From Candidatus Wallbacteria bacterium (GTDB lineage Bacteria; Muiribacteriota; JAQTZZ01): a DNA stretch of 64,000 nucleotides. How positions within the stretch are numbered: position 1 is the stretch's first letter; each line of letters opens with the position of its first letter. A program made the translations under genes and the position numbers. The notes under the pieces are model-generated. The model did not search any database. It saw nothing but the letters and a program-made list of their open reading frames with translations, and had not been told where the DNA came from. Of the stretch, positions 41,092 through 50,500 are shown piece after piece. Location of the stretch: the NCBI GenBank assembly GCA_028687545.1, contig JAQTZZ010000013.1, forward strand, positions 21,635 through 85,634, given 5' to 3'.

Positions 41092-42308
41092 TGTTCATCA
41101 ATGATTCGATCCATGGCCTGATGAAGCTCTCGGAGCTTCAGAAGGACCTTCTGGTGCTGCCTGAAGTGCAGCGGCTGCAATGGATCAGGCAGCTGGGGCT
41201 CTCCTTCCTCTGCTACCCTGGAGCCGTGCATACCAGGATCTCCCATTCGCTCGGGGTTTCCTATCTCGCCGGCAGGATCGCCCGTCACCTGGACCTGCCG
41301 CAGAAAGACATTGAACTGGTTGAAGCAGCAGGGCTTCTGCACGATATTGGACACACCCCGTTTTCCCACACCCTTGAATCGATGCTGGAAAAAGGGCATA
41401 TGGAAATTTCCAGGGAAATGGTGACAGGAGCCAGGGTCATACCTATGGAAGGGGCGGGGAAAATCCCGGAAATACTGGAAAAGCATCAACTGGACCCGGT
41501 CAGGATTGGGGAACTGATTACCAACCGCTATCGCGGAAGCGAACCGCTGCAGCAGATCATTTTCGGTGATTTTGATGCAGACCAGCTGGACTACCTGGTG
41601 CGCGACTCTTATTTCTGCGGGATCGCCCACGGCAGGATCGACATTTACCGGATCATTTATACCATGGCATTATCTGATGACGGCTCCAGGCTCTTTCTCA
41701 GGGAAAAGGGGATCGAAGCGATCGAAGAGATGCTGGTAGCCAGAGAGCATATGTATTCGAGCGTCTATACCCACAAGACATCCCGCAGCGCCGAGCTGAT
41801 GCTGCTTAGTGCAGTCCGGAAAGCCGGCGCCAGGCTCGGTGCTTTCGATTCCATGGTGGATGCGCAGCTTTTCTCAGCGCTGGAAAATGCGACCCCTCTG
41901 GGTCGGGATACAGTCTCCAGGCTTTTAACCAGAAGACTTTTCAAAATGGCGTACGCCCTTTACAATCAACCTGATCTGCGCAGCCGGCTGCAGGCTGTTT
42001 CGCAGAAATACAGCGAGAGCGATCTGGAAAAGATCATCGCAGAGCGTGCCGGAATTTCTGCGGACCAGGTGATTGTGGACATGCCTGTGGAAGCGCTCAA
42101 GCTTGGGGAACCCCGCCTGAAAAAGATCAACATCACTGTTCTGACCAAGGAAATGCAGGAAAAGCCGCTCCAGGAAGTCTCTACTCTGATCCGCTCTCTG
42201 CTCGAAAAGGAGGGCACCAATGTCATACTCGGAGTTTACTGCGTTCCGGAAAAACGCAAAGAGGTCAGAGAGGCGGCTCTGGAAGTTTTAAAGAGTGATT
42301 CAGTTTAA
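41091..42308 (+). CDS. HD-domain phosphohydrolase (COG1078/dGTPase-like)
   Basis: 405 aa. The N-terminus has the layout of the YwfO/COG1078 group: NDSIHGLMKL, VQRLQWIRQLG and HTRISHSLGVSYLAG, then LLHDIGHTPFSHTLES (HD pair) and DADQLDYLVRDSYFCG, providing the metal ligands. This group includes nucleotide triphosphohydrolases related to dGTPase. The length is normal. The start overlaps the lipoprotein stop by one base, so it is translationally coupled to it. Confidence 0.88.
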   Translation: MFINDSIHGLMKLSELQKDLLVLPEVQRLQWIRQLGLSFLCYPGAVHTRISHSLGVSYLAGRIARHLDLPQKDIELVEAAGLLHDIGHTPFSHTLESMLEKGHMEISREMVTGARVIPMEGAGKIPEILEKHQLDPVRIGELITNRYRGSEPLQQIIFGDFDADQLDYLVRDSYFCGIAHGRIDIYRIIYTMALSDDGSRLFLREKGIEAIEEMLVAREHMYSSVYTHKTSRSAELMLLSAVRKAGARLGAFDSMVDAQLFSALENATPLGRDTVSRLLTRRLFKMAYALYNQPDLRSRLQAVSQKYSESDLEKIIAERAGISADQVIVDMPVEALKLGEPRLKKINITVLTKEMQEKPLQEVSTLIRSLLEKEGTNVILGVYCVPEKRKEVREAALEVLKSDSV

Positions 42309-42328
42309 TCGCTGGTTCTATGCTTGAA

Positions 42329-42392
42329 GTTGGTATGTTAGTAGGTTGGTATGTTAGTAAGTTGGTATGTTAGTAGGTTGGTATGTTGGGAA
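42329..42392 (+). repeat. Four tandem copies of a 16-bp unit
   Basis: Unit GTTGGTATGTTAGTAG, four copies at 42329, 42345, 42361 and 42377 (the second differs by one base, the last at its end). Each contains an ATG. It lies just before the HD-GYP gene. Confidence 0.85.
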
Positions 42393-42427
42393 GATGGGAT
42401 GTTTTACGGGACTATTACAGGGGGAAA

Positions 42428-43531
42428 ATGGAACAACTGAAATACATGGTCAAACTGCCTCTTGGGAAAGACCTGGCAGGCCGGATACTGGCAAAGCCGG
42501 TGATCGGGCATGATCAGGTGCTGCTCGAAGAAGGCACCAGGCTTGAGCCAGCTCAGCTTGAATCTCTGGAAAAAACCGGGATCAGGGAACTCTTTCTGGA
42601 ATCTGATTCAGGCATGGAAGTTGTTCTGGAAGGCCATCCCGGTCCGCTGGAAGCAGAGGCTCTGGAATTAGTCAGCAGCTATCAGGAAACGCTGGATCTG
42701 GTGCTGGCAATCCAGGACTCTGTGAAAAATGACGACAAGATCGAAATCGGATCCTGCCAGCGGCTGGTGGAATATTTCAGCCGCAAGCTGGGCTCAAAGC
42801 GGAGCCATCTGCTGGAACTTCTGTCACGTAAGACACCTTATAATTATCTGCTGTCTCACTCGCTCAACGTCAGCATCCTGGCCATGCTCCTGGGCAGGCG
42901 GCAGGGAGTGGCGGATCTGGAGGTCACCTCCCTCGGCCTGGCCGGCATACTGCACGACCTGGGCATGGTCAAAGTCAAACAAGTCTGGGATAAGGAAGAG
43001 AAAATCACACAGGCGGAATTTTTCCAGGTGATGAGACATCCCATTTACAGCGCTGACATTATCGGGAGACTTCATGGAGTGCCGGGACAGGTCGGAGTCA
43101 TCAGTTATCAGCATCACGAGCGGCTGGACGGCAGCGGTTATCCGCGGGGTCTCGGCAGAGCCAGGATTCACAAGCTCTCCAGGATTTTCATGGTTGCGGA
43201 TGCTTATGAAGCCAGTTCCTCAGAGCGCCGCCATAAAGACACCAGACACAAGTTTTACAGCATCAGTGAACTGATCAATCTGGCAGGCACACAGTTCGAC
43301 CGTGAGGCAGTACGCGCACTGGTGACTGAACTTTCGCTCTTCCCCCCAGGCAGTTATATCCGCCTCTCAAATGGCAGGGTAGCGAGAGTGATCGACACGA
43401 ATCCGGAGCGGGCCGACAGGCCGATGGTGGAAATACTTCCTGATACTGACGGACACAGGAAACGGGAATGGGTGGATCTGTCCGATGCCAAGGAGTTGAA
43501 AATTGTCGAAGTCCTCCAATGTAATGTCTGA
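42428..43531 (+). CDS. HD-GYP domain protein (c-di-GMP phosphodiesterase family)
   Basis: 367 aa from ATG 42428, which has AGGGGGA at good spacing; ATG 42383 inside the tandem repeat would add 15 residues. Residues ~1-120 form an unassigned N-terminal region. The HD-GYP domain has LLSHSLNVSILA, LAGILHDLGMVKVKQ, FQVMRHPIYSADII and YQHHERLDGSGYPRGL (HHExxDGxGYP), then the MVADAYEA helix. These are the metal and c-di-GMP contacts of the family. No GGDEF or sensor domain is attached. It overlaps the TrmB gene by 29 bases. Confidence 0.9.
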   Translation: MEQLKYMVKLPLGKDLAGRILAKPVIGHDQVLLEEGTRLEPAQLESLEKTGIRELFLESDSGMEVVLEGHPGPLEAEALELVSSYQETLDLVLAIQDSVKNDDKIEIGSCQRLVEYFSRKLGSKRSHLLELLSRKTPYNYLLSHSLNVSILAMLLGRRQGVADLEVTSLGLAGILHDLGMVKVKQVWDKEEKITQAEFFQVMRHPIYSADIIGRLHGVPGQVGVISYQHHERLDGSGYPRGLGRARIHKLSRIFMVADAYEASSSERRHKDTRHKFYSISELINLAGTQFDREAVRALVTELSLFPPGSYIRLSNGRVARVIDTNPERADRPMVEILPDTDGHRKREWVDLSDAKELKIVEVLQCNV

Positions 43532-44126
43532 AATCGGAATCGATTACCTCCAGGTGGAATCACTTGATTCCTCCCTTTTCGGTAATCAGAATCCGTTCTG
43601 CCTGGAGATCGGATGTGGACAGGATCCCTTTCTGCTCAAAATGGCAGTCAGGCATCCGGAGTGGAACTTCATCGGGATCGAACTGGAGAACTGGGTGCTC
43701 GGCAAGCTGCTCAAAAAGGCCCGCAAAGTGGCCCTGCCCAATCTGAAGCTTCTCCGTTCGGATGCCAGGACCGCAATCTTTGAAAAAGTAGCTTATGAAT
43801 CAGTGCACGAATTTTACATCAATCATCCTGACCCCTGGCCTAAGACGCGGCATCGCAGGCGCAGGCTGGTCAAGGACGAGTTTCTTGAGATGCTGATCAG
43901 CAAGCTTGTCCCTGGAGGGAAACTGTTTTATTCTTCGGATTTCGAGGATTATGCCTTGCAGGTTGCAGGGAAGCTCCACAGCACAGGTTTAACGACCTCG
44001 CTGTTTCCAGGCAGGCTTTATTCCACTGATTTCCCGGATTATCCCAGAACCCGCTTCATGAGGCGGTTTCTTAATCTCGGTCAGCCGATTTATTTTGTGG
44101 CTGTGGAGAAGAATTATCAGAAGTGA
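43503..44126 (+). CDS. trmB: tRNA (guanine-N7-)-methyltransferase
   Basis: Makes m7G46 in the variable loop of tRNAs using SAM. Motifs: FCLEIGCGQDPFLLKMA (SAM loop), FIGIELENWVLGKLL and the family signature FYINHPDPWPKTRHRRRRL. The length (207 aa) is typical. TTG 43503 is favoured by AAGGAG seven bases upstream; ATG 43524 is the alternative. It overlaps the HD-GYP gene. Confidence 0.93.
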   Translation: MSKSSNVMSEIGIDYLQVESLDSSLFGNQNPFCLEIGCGQDPFLLKMAVRHPEWNFIGIELENWVLGKLLKKARKVALPNLKLLRSDARTAIFEKVAYESVHEFYINHPDPWPKTRHRRRRLVKDEFLEMLISKLVPGGKLFYSSDFEDYALQVAGKLHSTGLTTSLFPGRLYSTDFPDYPRTRFMRRFLNLGQPIYFVAVEKNYQK

Positions 44127-44135
44127 GTTCATATC

Positions 44136-44987
44136 ATGCACATCCTGACTGTCGACCTTGAAGACTACTATCATCCCAATTTGATGGGAGATAAGGGGAC
44201 GCCATCACTTAATTCTACCGAATTAAGTGTGGCGTCCCCTTATCTCCCTAGGATTGTGCAGTCCACAGAAACTGTGTTAGCTATTCTGGATCAGTATAAA
44301 GCCAGAGCCACTTTTTTCGTGCTTGGAGAAATCGCGGAACTGGAGCCAGGGTTGATCAGGAGGATTTCAGCGGAAGGTCACGAGATTGCCAGTCACGGCT
44401 ATCAGCATGAGCTTTTGTATCAGCTGCCGCTCCCGGAAGCCGTTTCCCAGATCGAACGCTCAAAAAAAATGCTGGAAGACCTTACAGGCAAACCAGTGCA
44501 TGGATTCCGCGCGCCAAGCTGGTCGATCCTGCCTGGAAACATCCGGCTGCTGGATGAACTTAAAACAATGGGATTTACCTATGATTCAAGCCTTTTTCCG
44601 GCCAGGACCTGGCTTTACGGAGATTTCAGCTTTTCCAGGGAGATCAGGCAGCTTGAAAACGGGCTCCTGGAATTCCCGCCCTCCTGCCTGAACCTTATAT
44701 TCAAAAGGATTCCATTCAGCGGAGGTATTTATTTCCGCACTTTGCCGTTTTCTCTGATCAAAATGGGCTTCAGGCAGGCTGAGAAAGACGGCAAAAGAGT
44801 GGTCACTTATTTTCATCCCTGGGAATTCGACCAAGATCAGCCCCGCTTGAATCTGAACATCATGGATTCATTCATCCATTACCACAATCTCGCCAAAACC
44901 GGAGTCAGACTGAAAAAACTGCTGAGTATGTATCAGTTCGTGCAGATTCACTCAGTAATTCCAGTTGATCATAGTTTTACGGTCTAA
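44136..44987 (+). CDS. Polysaccharide deacetylase (NodB-type)
   Basis: 283 aa. Carbohydrate-esterase 4 fold: LTVDLEDYYHP (catalytic Asp and metal Asp region), RATFFVLGEIAE, EIASHGYQHELLYQ (metal His pair), GFRAPSWSI and TYFHPWEFD. Similar to deacetylases encoded with exopolysaccharide systems. A 63-bp near-perfect palindrome (44186-44248) is inserted in frame at codons ~17-37; without it the residues before and after (NLM and RIVQSTETVLAILD) join as in ordinary family members. Likely cytoplasmic or peripheral, as no signal peptide is seen. Confidence 0.9.
   Translation: MHILTVDLEDYYHPNLMGDKGTPSLNSTELSVASPYLPRIVQSTETVLAILDQYKARATFFVLGEIAELEPGLIRRISAEGHEIASHGYQHELLYQLPLPEAVSQIERSKKMLEDLTGKPVHGFRAPSWSILPGNIRLLDELKTMGFTYDSSLFPARTWLYGDFSFSREIRQLENGLLEFPPSCLNLIFKRIPFSGGIYFRTLPFSLIKMGFRQAEKDGKRVVTYFHPWEFDQDQPRLNLNIMDSFIHYHNLAKTGVRLKKLLSMYQFVQIHSVIPVDHSFTV
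44186..44248. repeat. 63-bp palindromic element inside the deacetylase gene
   Basis: Arms of 30 and 29 bases (GGGAGATAAGGGGACGCCA ... and its complement) differ only by one extra T; the loop is TACC. 63 is a multiple of three, so the frame is kept and 21 residues are added. Confidence 0.85.
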
Positions 44988-45063
44988 GGCTCTTTGAAAG
45001 AAATCCTGGGTATTGAAGATGAATAAAGTTGCATGATTCAAGAAATTTGATGATAATTTTTGC

Positions 45064-45789
45064 ATGGAAGATGCAATGAATGTCAAAAACTTTCCTGATA
45101 AAAATTCAATTCCGCACGCTGACAGACCTCTGATCAGGATTTTTCTCGTAGAAGATCATAAGTTGGTGCTGAAAAGCATGAAAATGCTGATCGATCAAAT
45201 GGAAGGAATAAAGGTTTGTATGGAAGCAGAAACCGGACAGGACTTCCTGCAACTGGCTCAATGCTCTGACTATGACCTGGTCTTGCTTGATTATGGCTTA
45301 CCGGATGGAAATGCCGACTTGCATCTCATGGAGTTCCGCAAAACAAACAGCACCCCAGTATTAGTGATGAGCGGATACAATCTTGGAGACGAAGCCATAA
45401 ACTCTTTGAGGGACCTGACCAATGGATTCATTTCCAAGGGTAAAGAACCATTTGAACTGGAAGCAGCAATCAGGACAGTGGTCGGGCATAGTAACTGTCA
45501 GCAGATTGTCGAGTCAAATAAAGTGTCTACCGATGAATCAGGTGCAGTAGTTACTGATGCTCTTTCCCCGCAGGAGCGTAAGGTTCTTGATCTGTATATC
45601 CAGGGAAAAGGGACAAGAGAAATAGCAGACTCTTTGTGCATCAGAGAAAAGACAGTATTGACATATAAATACAGGATGCTTTCAAAAACAAAATCCAAGA
45701 ATTTAGCAGAATTGGTTAATAAAGTGATGATACTAAGCTTATTGGCCTGTTTTCAGACATTGTTAGTTACAAGCTTAATTCACATATAA
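45064..45789 (+). CDS. NarL/LuxR-type response regulator (orphan)
   Basis: 241 aa. The receiver domain has IFLVEDHKLV (acidic pair), phosphoacceptor Asp in DLVLLDYGLPDG, VLVMSGYN and FISKGKEP (Lys). The C-terminal LuxR helix-turn-helix has LSPQERKVLDLYIQGKGTREIADSL and KTVLTYKYRMLSK. It ends with an odd hydrophobic tail (VMILSLLACFQTLLVTSLIHI) beyond the usual end of the DNA-binding domain. No histidine kinase is in the window. It could control the HEAT/giant-protein genes downstream (inference). ATG 45064 or 45076; no strong ribosome-binding site. Confidence 0.88.
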   Translation: MEDAMNVKNFPDKNSIPHADRPLIRIFLVEDHKLVLKSMKMLIDQMEGIKVCMEAETGQDFLQLAQCSDYDLVLLDYGLPDGNADLHLMEFRKTNSTPVLVMSGYNLGDEAINSLRDLTNGFISKGKEPFELEAAIRTVVGHSNCQQIVESNKVSTDESGAVVTDALSPQERKVLDLYIQGKGTREIADSLCIREKTVLTYKYRMLSKTKSKNLAELVNKVMILSLLACFQTLLVTSLIHI

Positions 45790-45812
45790 TATCGTGTACG
45801 AGAATTGCCATA

Positions 45813-45840
45813 TTGACAAGGCATCTAGTCCGGGTACCAT
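45813..45840 (+). promoter_or_regulatory. Candidate promoter for the HEAT/giant-protein operon
   Basis: TTGACA (45813-45818), 16-bp spacer, TACCAT (45835-45840). It is about 280 bases before ATG 46121, in a 331-base gap that otherwise holds only the small ORF at 45976 and a short hairpin (GTGAC...GTCAC, 45976-45990). Confidence 0.4.
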
Positions 45841-45975
45841 TAGATAAATACACTAGAAAATTCGCTTGGTTTTTAACTAAATATTCGCATAAAAACTAAA
45901 AGAGGTTGATCAATTCAGCCCGTATGTATGCAGAAATGCCAGTAATAACGGCATAGGTTTATTGAGGAGGGCGTT

Positions 45976-46086
45976 GTGACTGTTGGTCACAGAAAACCAT
46001 ATGATTTTCTGAATTACAATCAAATATCAACTTGTTATATTATTACTGATCAGGCACAAATCACCTGTACTATCGATTCCAAATAG
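45976..46086 (+). CDS. Small ORF (36 aa) with strong ribosome-binding site
   Basis: GTG 45976 follows GAGGAGG by five bases. The peptide starts MTVGHRKPYDFLNY and stops at 46086, 34 bases before the HEAT gene. No family was recognised. It could be a leader peptide, or chance. A small palindrome overlaps the start codon and could hide it. Confidence 0.35.
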   Translation: MTVGHRKPYDFLNYNQISTCYIITDQAQITCTIDSK

Positions 46087-46120
46087 ACTGTTTCACTGAA
46101 AACAAATCCCTGGAGGATAA

Positions 46121-47503
46121 ATGAAAAATCGCCTGAAAATCATCGTAATGGCAATTCTTGTGTCTCTTGGCCTGTATTTTCTGATCAGGCACACATTGAC
46201 GTATAAAACGGGAGGTCGGGACGACCTCACCCAAAAGGTCGCACAAGTCCCGGTGCAGACTGGTAATCAGCCTCCGATTCTGCCGAAATCTTCCGGGCAG
46301 ACACAGGGGTCCCCTACAGCAACTCCTGCTGCCATTTCACCGACTGCTGATGTCGCTTCCACCGAAGAGGTTGATATTGATAAGGTGGTCTGGGCGCGGG
46401 ATTACTTGAAAAAATACATAGGGAAAGTACCAGACATTCTGCTTAATAAATTGAATGATCTGTTGAAAGCTGCTGACAGTAAAGACGGGAAAAGATTCCG
46501 CGAGCTTTTGGATGAACTGACTGTTAACTTCAGTTTACTGGCAGAGCCATTATCTGAGATTGCTAAAGACAACACTGCTGACGAATATTTACGTGGCGTG
46601 GCTATTGAATTGTTAGGTTTGAATGGTGAATCGAACAAGAACTCGGTTGATACGCTGATTTCAATGACTAAGAAATTGTTTCCTAAAAAGGTCAGATCTA
46701 ATTCAGTGAAGATGCTGGGATTAGGGAATTATTACGATCAGAAAACAAAGGATACTATCTACGAGGTCGCAGCGGATAAAAATGATGAAACCCATACTCT
46801 AGCGCTTTCTTTTGCCTGGAAATGCAAAGATCAGAAAACCGAGAAAATGCTGCAGGAAGTATTGGAAAATCCGAATTCTTTGCAAGACGATAAAGCTATG
46901 GCTGCATATTCTCTGAGTGTATTTCCGCCTTCAAAAAGATCCACTGACGCTCTGAGCAATGTCATCAATGATGATAAAAATTCGGAAATGACCATAGGCT
47001 GCGCGATCAAGGCTATTGCTCGGATGGATTCAGATGCTGCCATGAGCATTGTGGAAAAAAGAATCGATGATCCAAGTAGTGTAATCAGCGGTAATGCATT
47101 TACAGCCATCTTGGTGATGAGAACAGTCAGCGACAGCCTGATCAACAGATTACTGGCAATCGTCCTTGACCCACATATATATAGAAGCATAAGGACAGAT
47201 GCGTCAATTGCCTTGACAGTAGTAAATACCTCTGCTCCTTATGAATTAAGGTCAAATTTCGGAGAATATAAAATCAGAAGAGGAAAAGGCTCTGCTTTAT
47301 TAAAGCATGAGAGGGTGGATGCGGTTTTAAGGGATAAGTTTTCATCATTGGATGATACTGGGGCAGACTGTGCTGCACGGGTATTTGCCGCATACAAGGA
47401 CAAAGATGCCTGTGCTTTGATAAAAGAGCGAATTAACAGAAATGATAATGAAGATAAGGGTGATTTAAAAGAATTTTTAGAAGCCATTGAGGTGGGTGAA
47501 TGA
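46121..47503 (+). CDS. Membrane-anchored HEAT-like repeat protein
   Basis: 460 aa. One N-terminal membrane anchor (IIVMAILVSLGLYFLIRHTL), then a Thr/Pro/Ser-rich linker (~40-90) and a helical repeat domain (~95-460) of the HEAT/armadillo kind: repeated 'A-x-x-L...' helices such as LRGVAIELLGLNGESNKNSV and AMAAYSLSVFPPSKRSTDAL. Most likely periplasmic, held at the inner membrane. GGAGG precedes ATG 46121. Its stop TGA overlaps the ATG (47500) of the reconstructed giant gene, so the two are co-translated and probably work together, for example in its export or assembly (inference). Confidence 0.8.
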   Translation: MKNRLKIIVMAILVSLGLYFLIRHTLTYKTGGRDDLTQKVAQVPVQTGNQPPILPKSSGQTQGSPTATPAAISPTADVASTEEVDIDKVVWARDYLKKYIGKVPDILLNKLNDLLKAADSKDGKRFRELLDELTVNFSLLAEPLSEIAKDNTADEYLRGVAIELLGLNGESNKNSVDTLISMTKKLFPKKVRSNSVKMLGLGNYYDQKTKDTIYEVAADKNDETHTLALSFAWKCKDQKTEKMLQEVLENPNSLQDDKAMAAYSLSVFPPSKRSTDALSNVINDDKNSEMTIGCAIKAIARMDSDAAMSIVEKRIDDPSSVISGNAFTAILVMRTVSDSLINRLLAIVLDPHIYRSIRTDASIALTVVNTSAPYELRSNFGEYKIRRGKGSALLKHERVDAVLRDKFSSLDDTGADCAARVFAAYKDKDACALIKERINRNDNEDKGDLKEFLEAIEVGE

Positions 47504-47542
47504 AAAAGGTTTTTTTACTGGTTATTTCTCATTTTTACGTTG
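47500..47542 (+). other. Displaced signal peptide of the giant protein (one-base frameshift in T7 run)
   Basis: ATG 47500 overlaps the upstream TGA but in its present frame ends after 27 codons. With one T fewer in the T-run at 47510-47516, it reads MKKVFYWLFLIFTLMQPSFS, a good signal peptide, and joins the giant ORF exactly. Confidence 0.7.
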
Positions 47543-50500
47543 ATGCAACCTTCTTTTTCGCTTCAATCACCAGGCCCTGGTGAAATCGGAGACCTGATCT
47601 TTAGAGACGGAATGTTTGCCCCATGGTGGTTTGTTGATCCGGAAATCGGGCATTGCGGCATATTCATCGGATATCATGCTCCAGCCACTGTGATTCCGAG
47701 AATAGTTGAATCAAACGACGACTTCCCGGAATATCATAAAATTCAGATGGCGCTTTACTCAAATTTTGAGACTTCCGGGCAACCGCCGCTATACACTGGA
47801 ACTTACCGTGGAGCCAAAACCTGGTGGAACGATCTGTCGTATAAAAATAGAGACGCGATCTGTAAGTATGTGGAAGAAAAGGCTAAAAATGCACCGACAT
47901 ATTATATGGATATTGGAGTTCTACCTGAGTGGGTGATGGCCTTATCTAAAGGAGCATCATTTGATGGGCTTACTATTGAAATTGAAAATTGGCTTCATAC
48001 AAGTTTTAGGCATTTCATGGAAGAACCTGAACACTATTACAATCCGGCCCATCCTTTTCAACCATATTCAGACAATACCGGAGATGGCGATCTGAACTTG
48101 ATGAATTGTGCCTGGTTGTGCGAATATTCCTATAGAAAACCATTAAATTCATTTGTTGTCAGTGATCCGAATTATGCAATTTACTGCAAACCCACACCAT
48201 TATCTCATTGGCAGGATTTACTCATATCTAACAAACCCACTATGTTACATCCAAAGCAAGTGTATGATTCCGGTATGCTGCGTTCGTCAGAAGCTATCAA
48301 ACCCACGCTACAGATTGGCATTGACAATATTCAGTATCCAGATAAAAAAGATGTGACCAAAACTGTCATACAGAATTGTGAGCTGAAGTTAAAAGCAACT
48401 GACGCAGGTGGTATCTATAAGATCAAGTTGCTCGTTGATGGTTTAGAGAAACCCATATTACTCGACAGAGGCTTGACTGAAGTCACAGCATCATACTTTG
48501 TTGATATCAAAGGGAAAAAAATTGGGGAATTTTTCTTGATTCAAGCGACTGCCATTGACATGGCTGGAAATGAAAGCGATAAATATCTTGTAAATCTGAT
48601 TGTTGGTGGGACAAAACTGAAAGTCGACATCCAACCGGATGAACTCCAGGACGGGAAAATCCCAGACGGAAAATGGCAGTATCGGAAATATGACGAGATA
48701 ACAATGTTTTATGGCCCGTGGAGCGACCCGGCTGCCTCTGGAATTTTTGAACTTATTCCAGGCATTTATGAACTTCAAGCAAAGGACCTTACTGCCGATG
48801 GCTGGGAATTTGATAATCCATCCAATGGGAATATGGTAGTGGATCTCACAGCGAGTGATGAAGATAGAAACCCACCTGATGGTGGAAGCCCACCGTTAGC
48901 TGCAATTGCCAGACCAGGAAGCATATGCCAAAAGAGTATTGGTTCAGATGGCTCAGTTGGTAAGGAAGTTACTTTCATCTACAAGCAGATATACAAGGAC
49001 CTCACTGTCTACATCGAGCCACCTGAGGTACAGAAAACTGCCCGCTGGTTCCTGGCAAACCATGAAGGATTGTTCAAACACTGCGATCAATTGCCATTAC
49101 AGGATAATGATCAAACTACTGTCTGCTTTACTGAAGTGGCAGGCTATAAAACGCCGGAAGACATTGAAGTCACAATGGCACAAAATCAGACCGTGACGGG
49201 CACTTATGTACCTGATACATCCAAAATACAGAGTACAACCCTGAAAGTGACGCTGCTGCCTGAGGAGATCAATCAGATGACCGGCTGGAAGACATCGGTG
49301 GATACTGCTGAAACCTGGCACAAGAGCGGCGACATAGTGAAAATCTCGCCTCCAGGATACGTGGATGTCTATTTCAAGCCTGTGGAATATTGGATTGCAC
49401 CGCAGGATCAAAAAGACGTGGATATGAGAATATCCCGTGAAATCACTGCGACTTACATAAACAACCGGGATACGCTGAGTCCGGTCGTCAGTCCTGGATA
49501 CTTATACCAATGGGTGGTCAAAGGCGGAGGGAGATGGAAAGTAAGTTACGAGGGCGGAGACACTGGCTGGCTGGCTTTTGATCAGGCCGTACCTTTGAAT
49601 GCGGGAGTTGCATATACAGTCTCTTTTGCCGCTGCAGACAAATTCGTCGGCACACCCGAACCGGTAAACGGAGTGATGCAGAATTATCCAACATATGCCT
49701 ATGCTTCATACATGCCTGAGCGTCACTGGCAGTTTGTGCAGTCTTTTCCAAAGCGTCCCCGTATAGTAGGTGAGCACATAGTTTCTGATAATTGCACTTA
49801 CAAAGTTGAGAACGGATCGCTGCAACCAACCTCAGATCCTCTGCCATTGATTTACACGAGAACCAATCAGACATTGAACTGGTTGAATCATGAATGTGAA
49901 TGCGGACGCAGAGGTGATAAGGCATACAAGTGGCCTTGGTATAGTCACAGTGATACTGGTTCCGGTTGGTTGTATGGATTTTATTATACGACAGATTGCG
50001 TGTCCCAGCAGATCCAATCGTTCAATTTACCATGGCATTCTTCAATCGACTGGTTTTCCATAGGAGAACATTACAGCTATTTTAATATGGCTGAGCTATT
50101 CTGGTTCCTCGAACCTCCCTGGGGCCCTGTCCTCAACGATCATCTGGTAGATCAAAATGCCCTAGTAGGCACATCAGGACTTAATACCTCATTGATCTGC
50201 AACAATGAATATCATCTGGTAGGGAGTAGATTTCATTATCACGGGACCCCGGGAATTGTTGAATTTCCAAATCTTCATAAATCGAGTGAAGCATCAGGAA
50301 TTATAGAATTGATTCATTCTTCATTTCCGTATGATCAATACTTTTTTGAAATCGGTGGTTCACTCTTTGCTTTGATCCCTCGGGGCACTAATATAACCGA
50401 TTTGTATAAGCTTGGAAGCGGCGGAGGCGACTTTGCCATACTTGCAGGCGAGAATTTCGTTGCGGCAAATGGGAAATGGAGACTATTTCACGAAGGCTGC

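Noticed and set aside
42329..42392. CRISPR-like array
   Set aside because: The 16-bp units are directly adjacent with no spacers.
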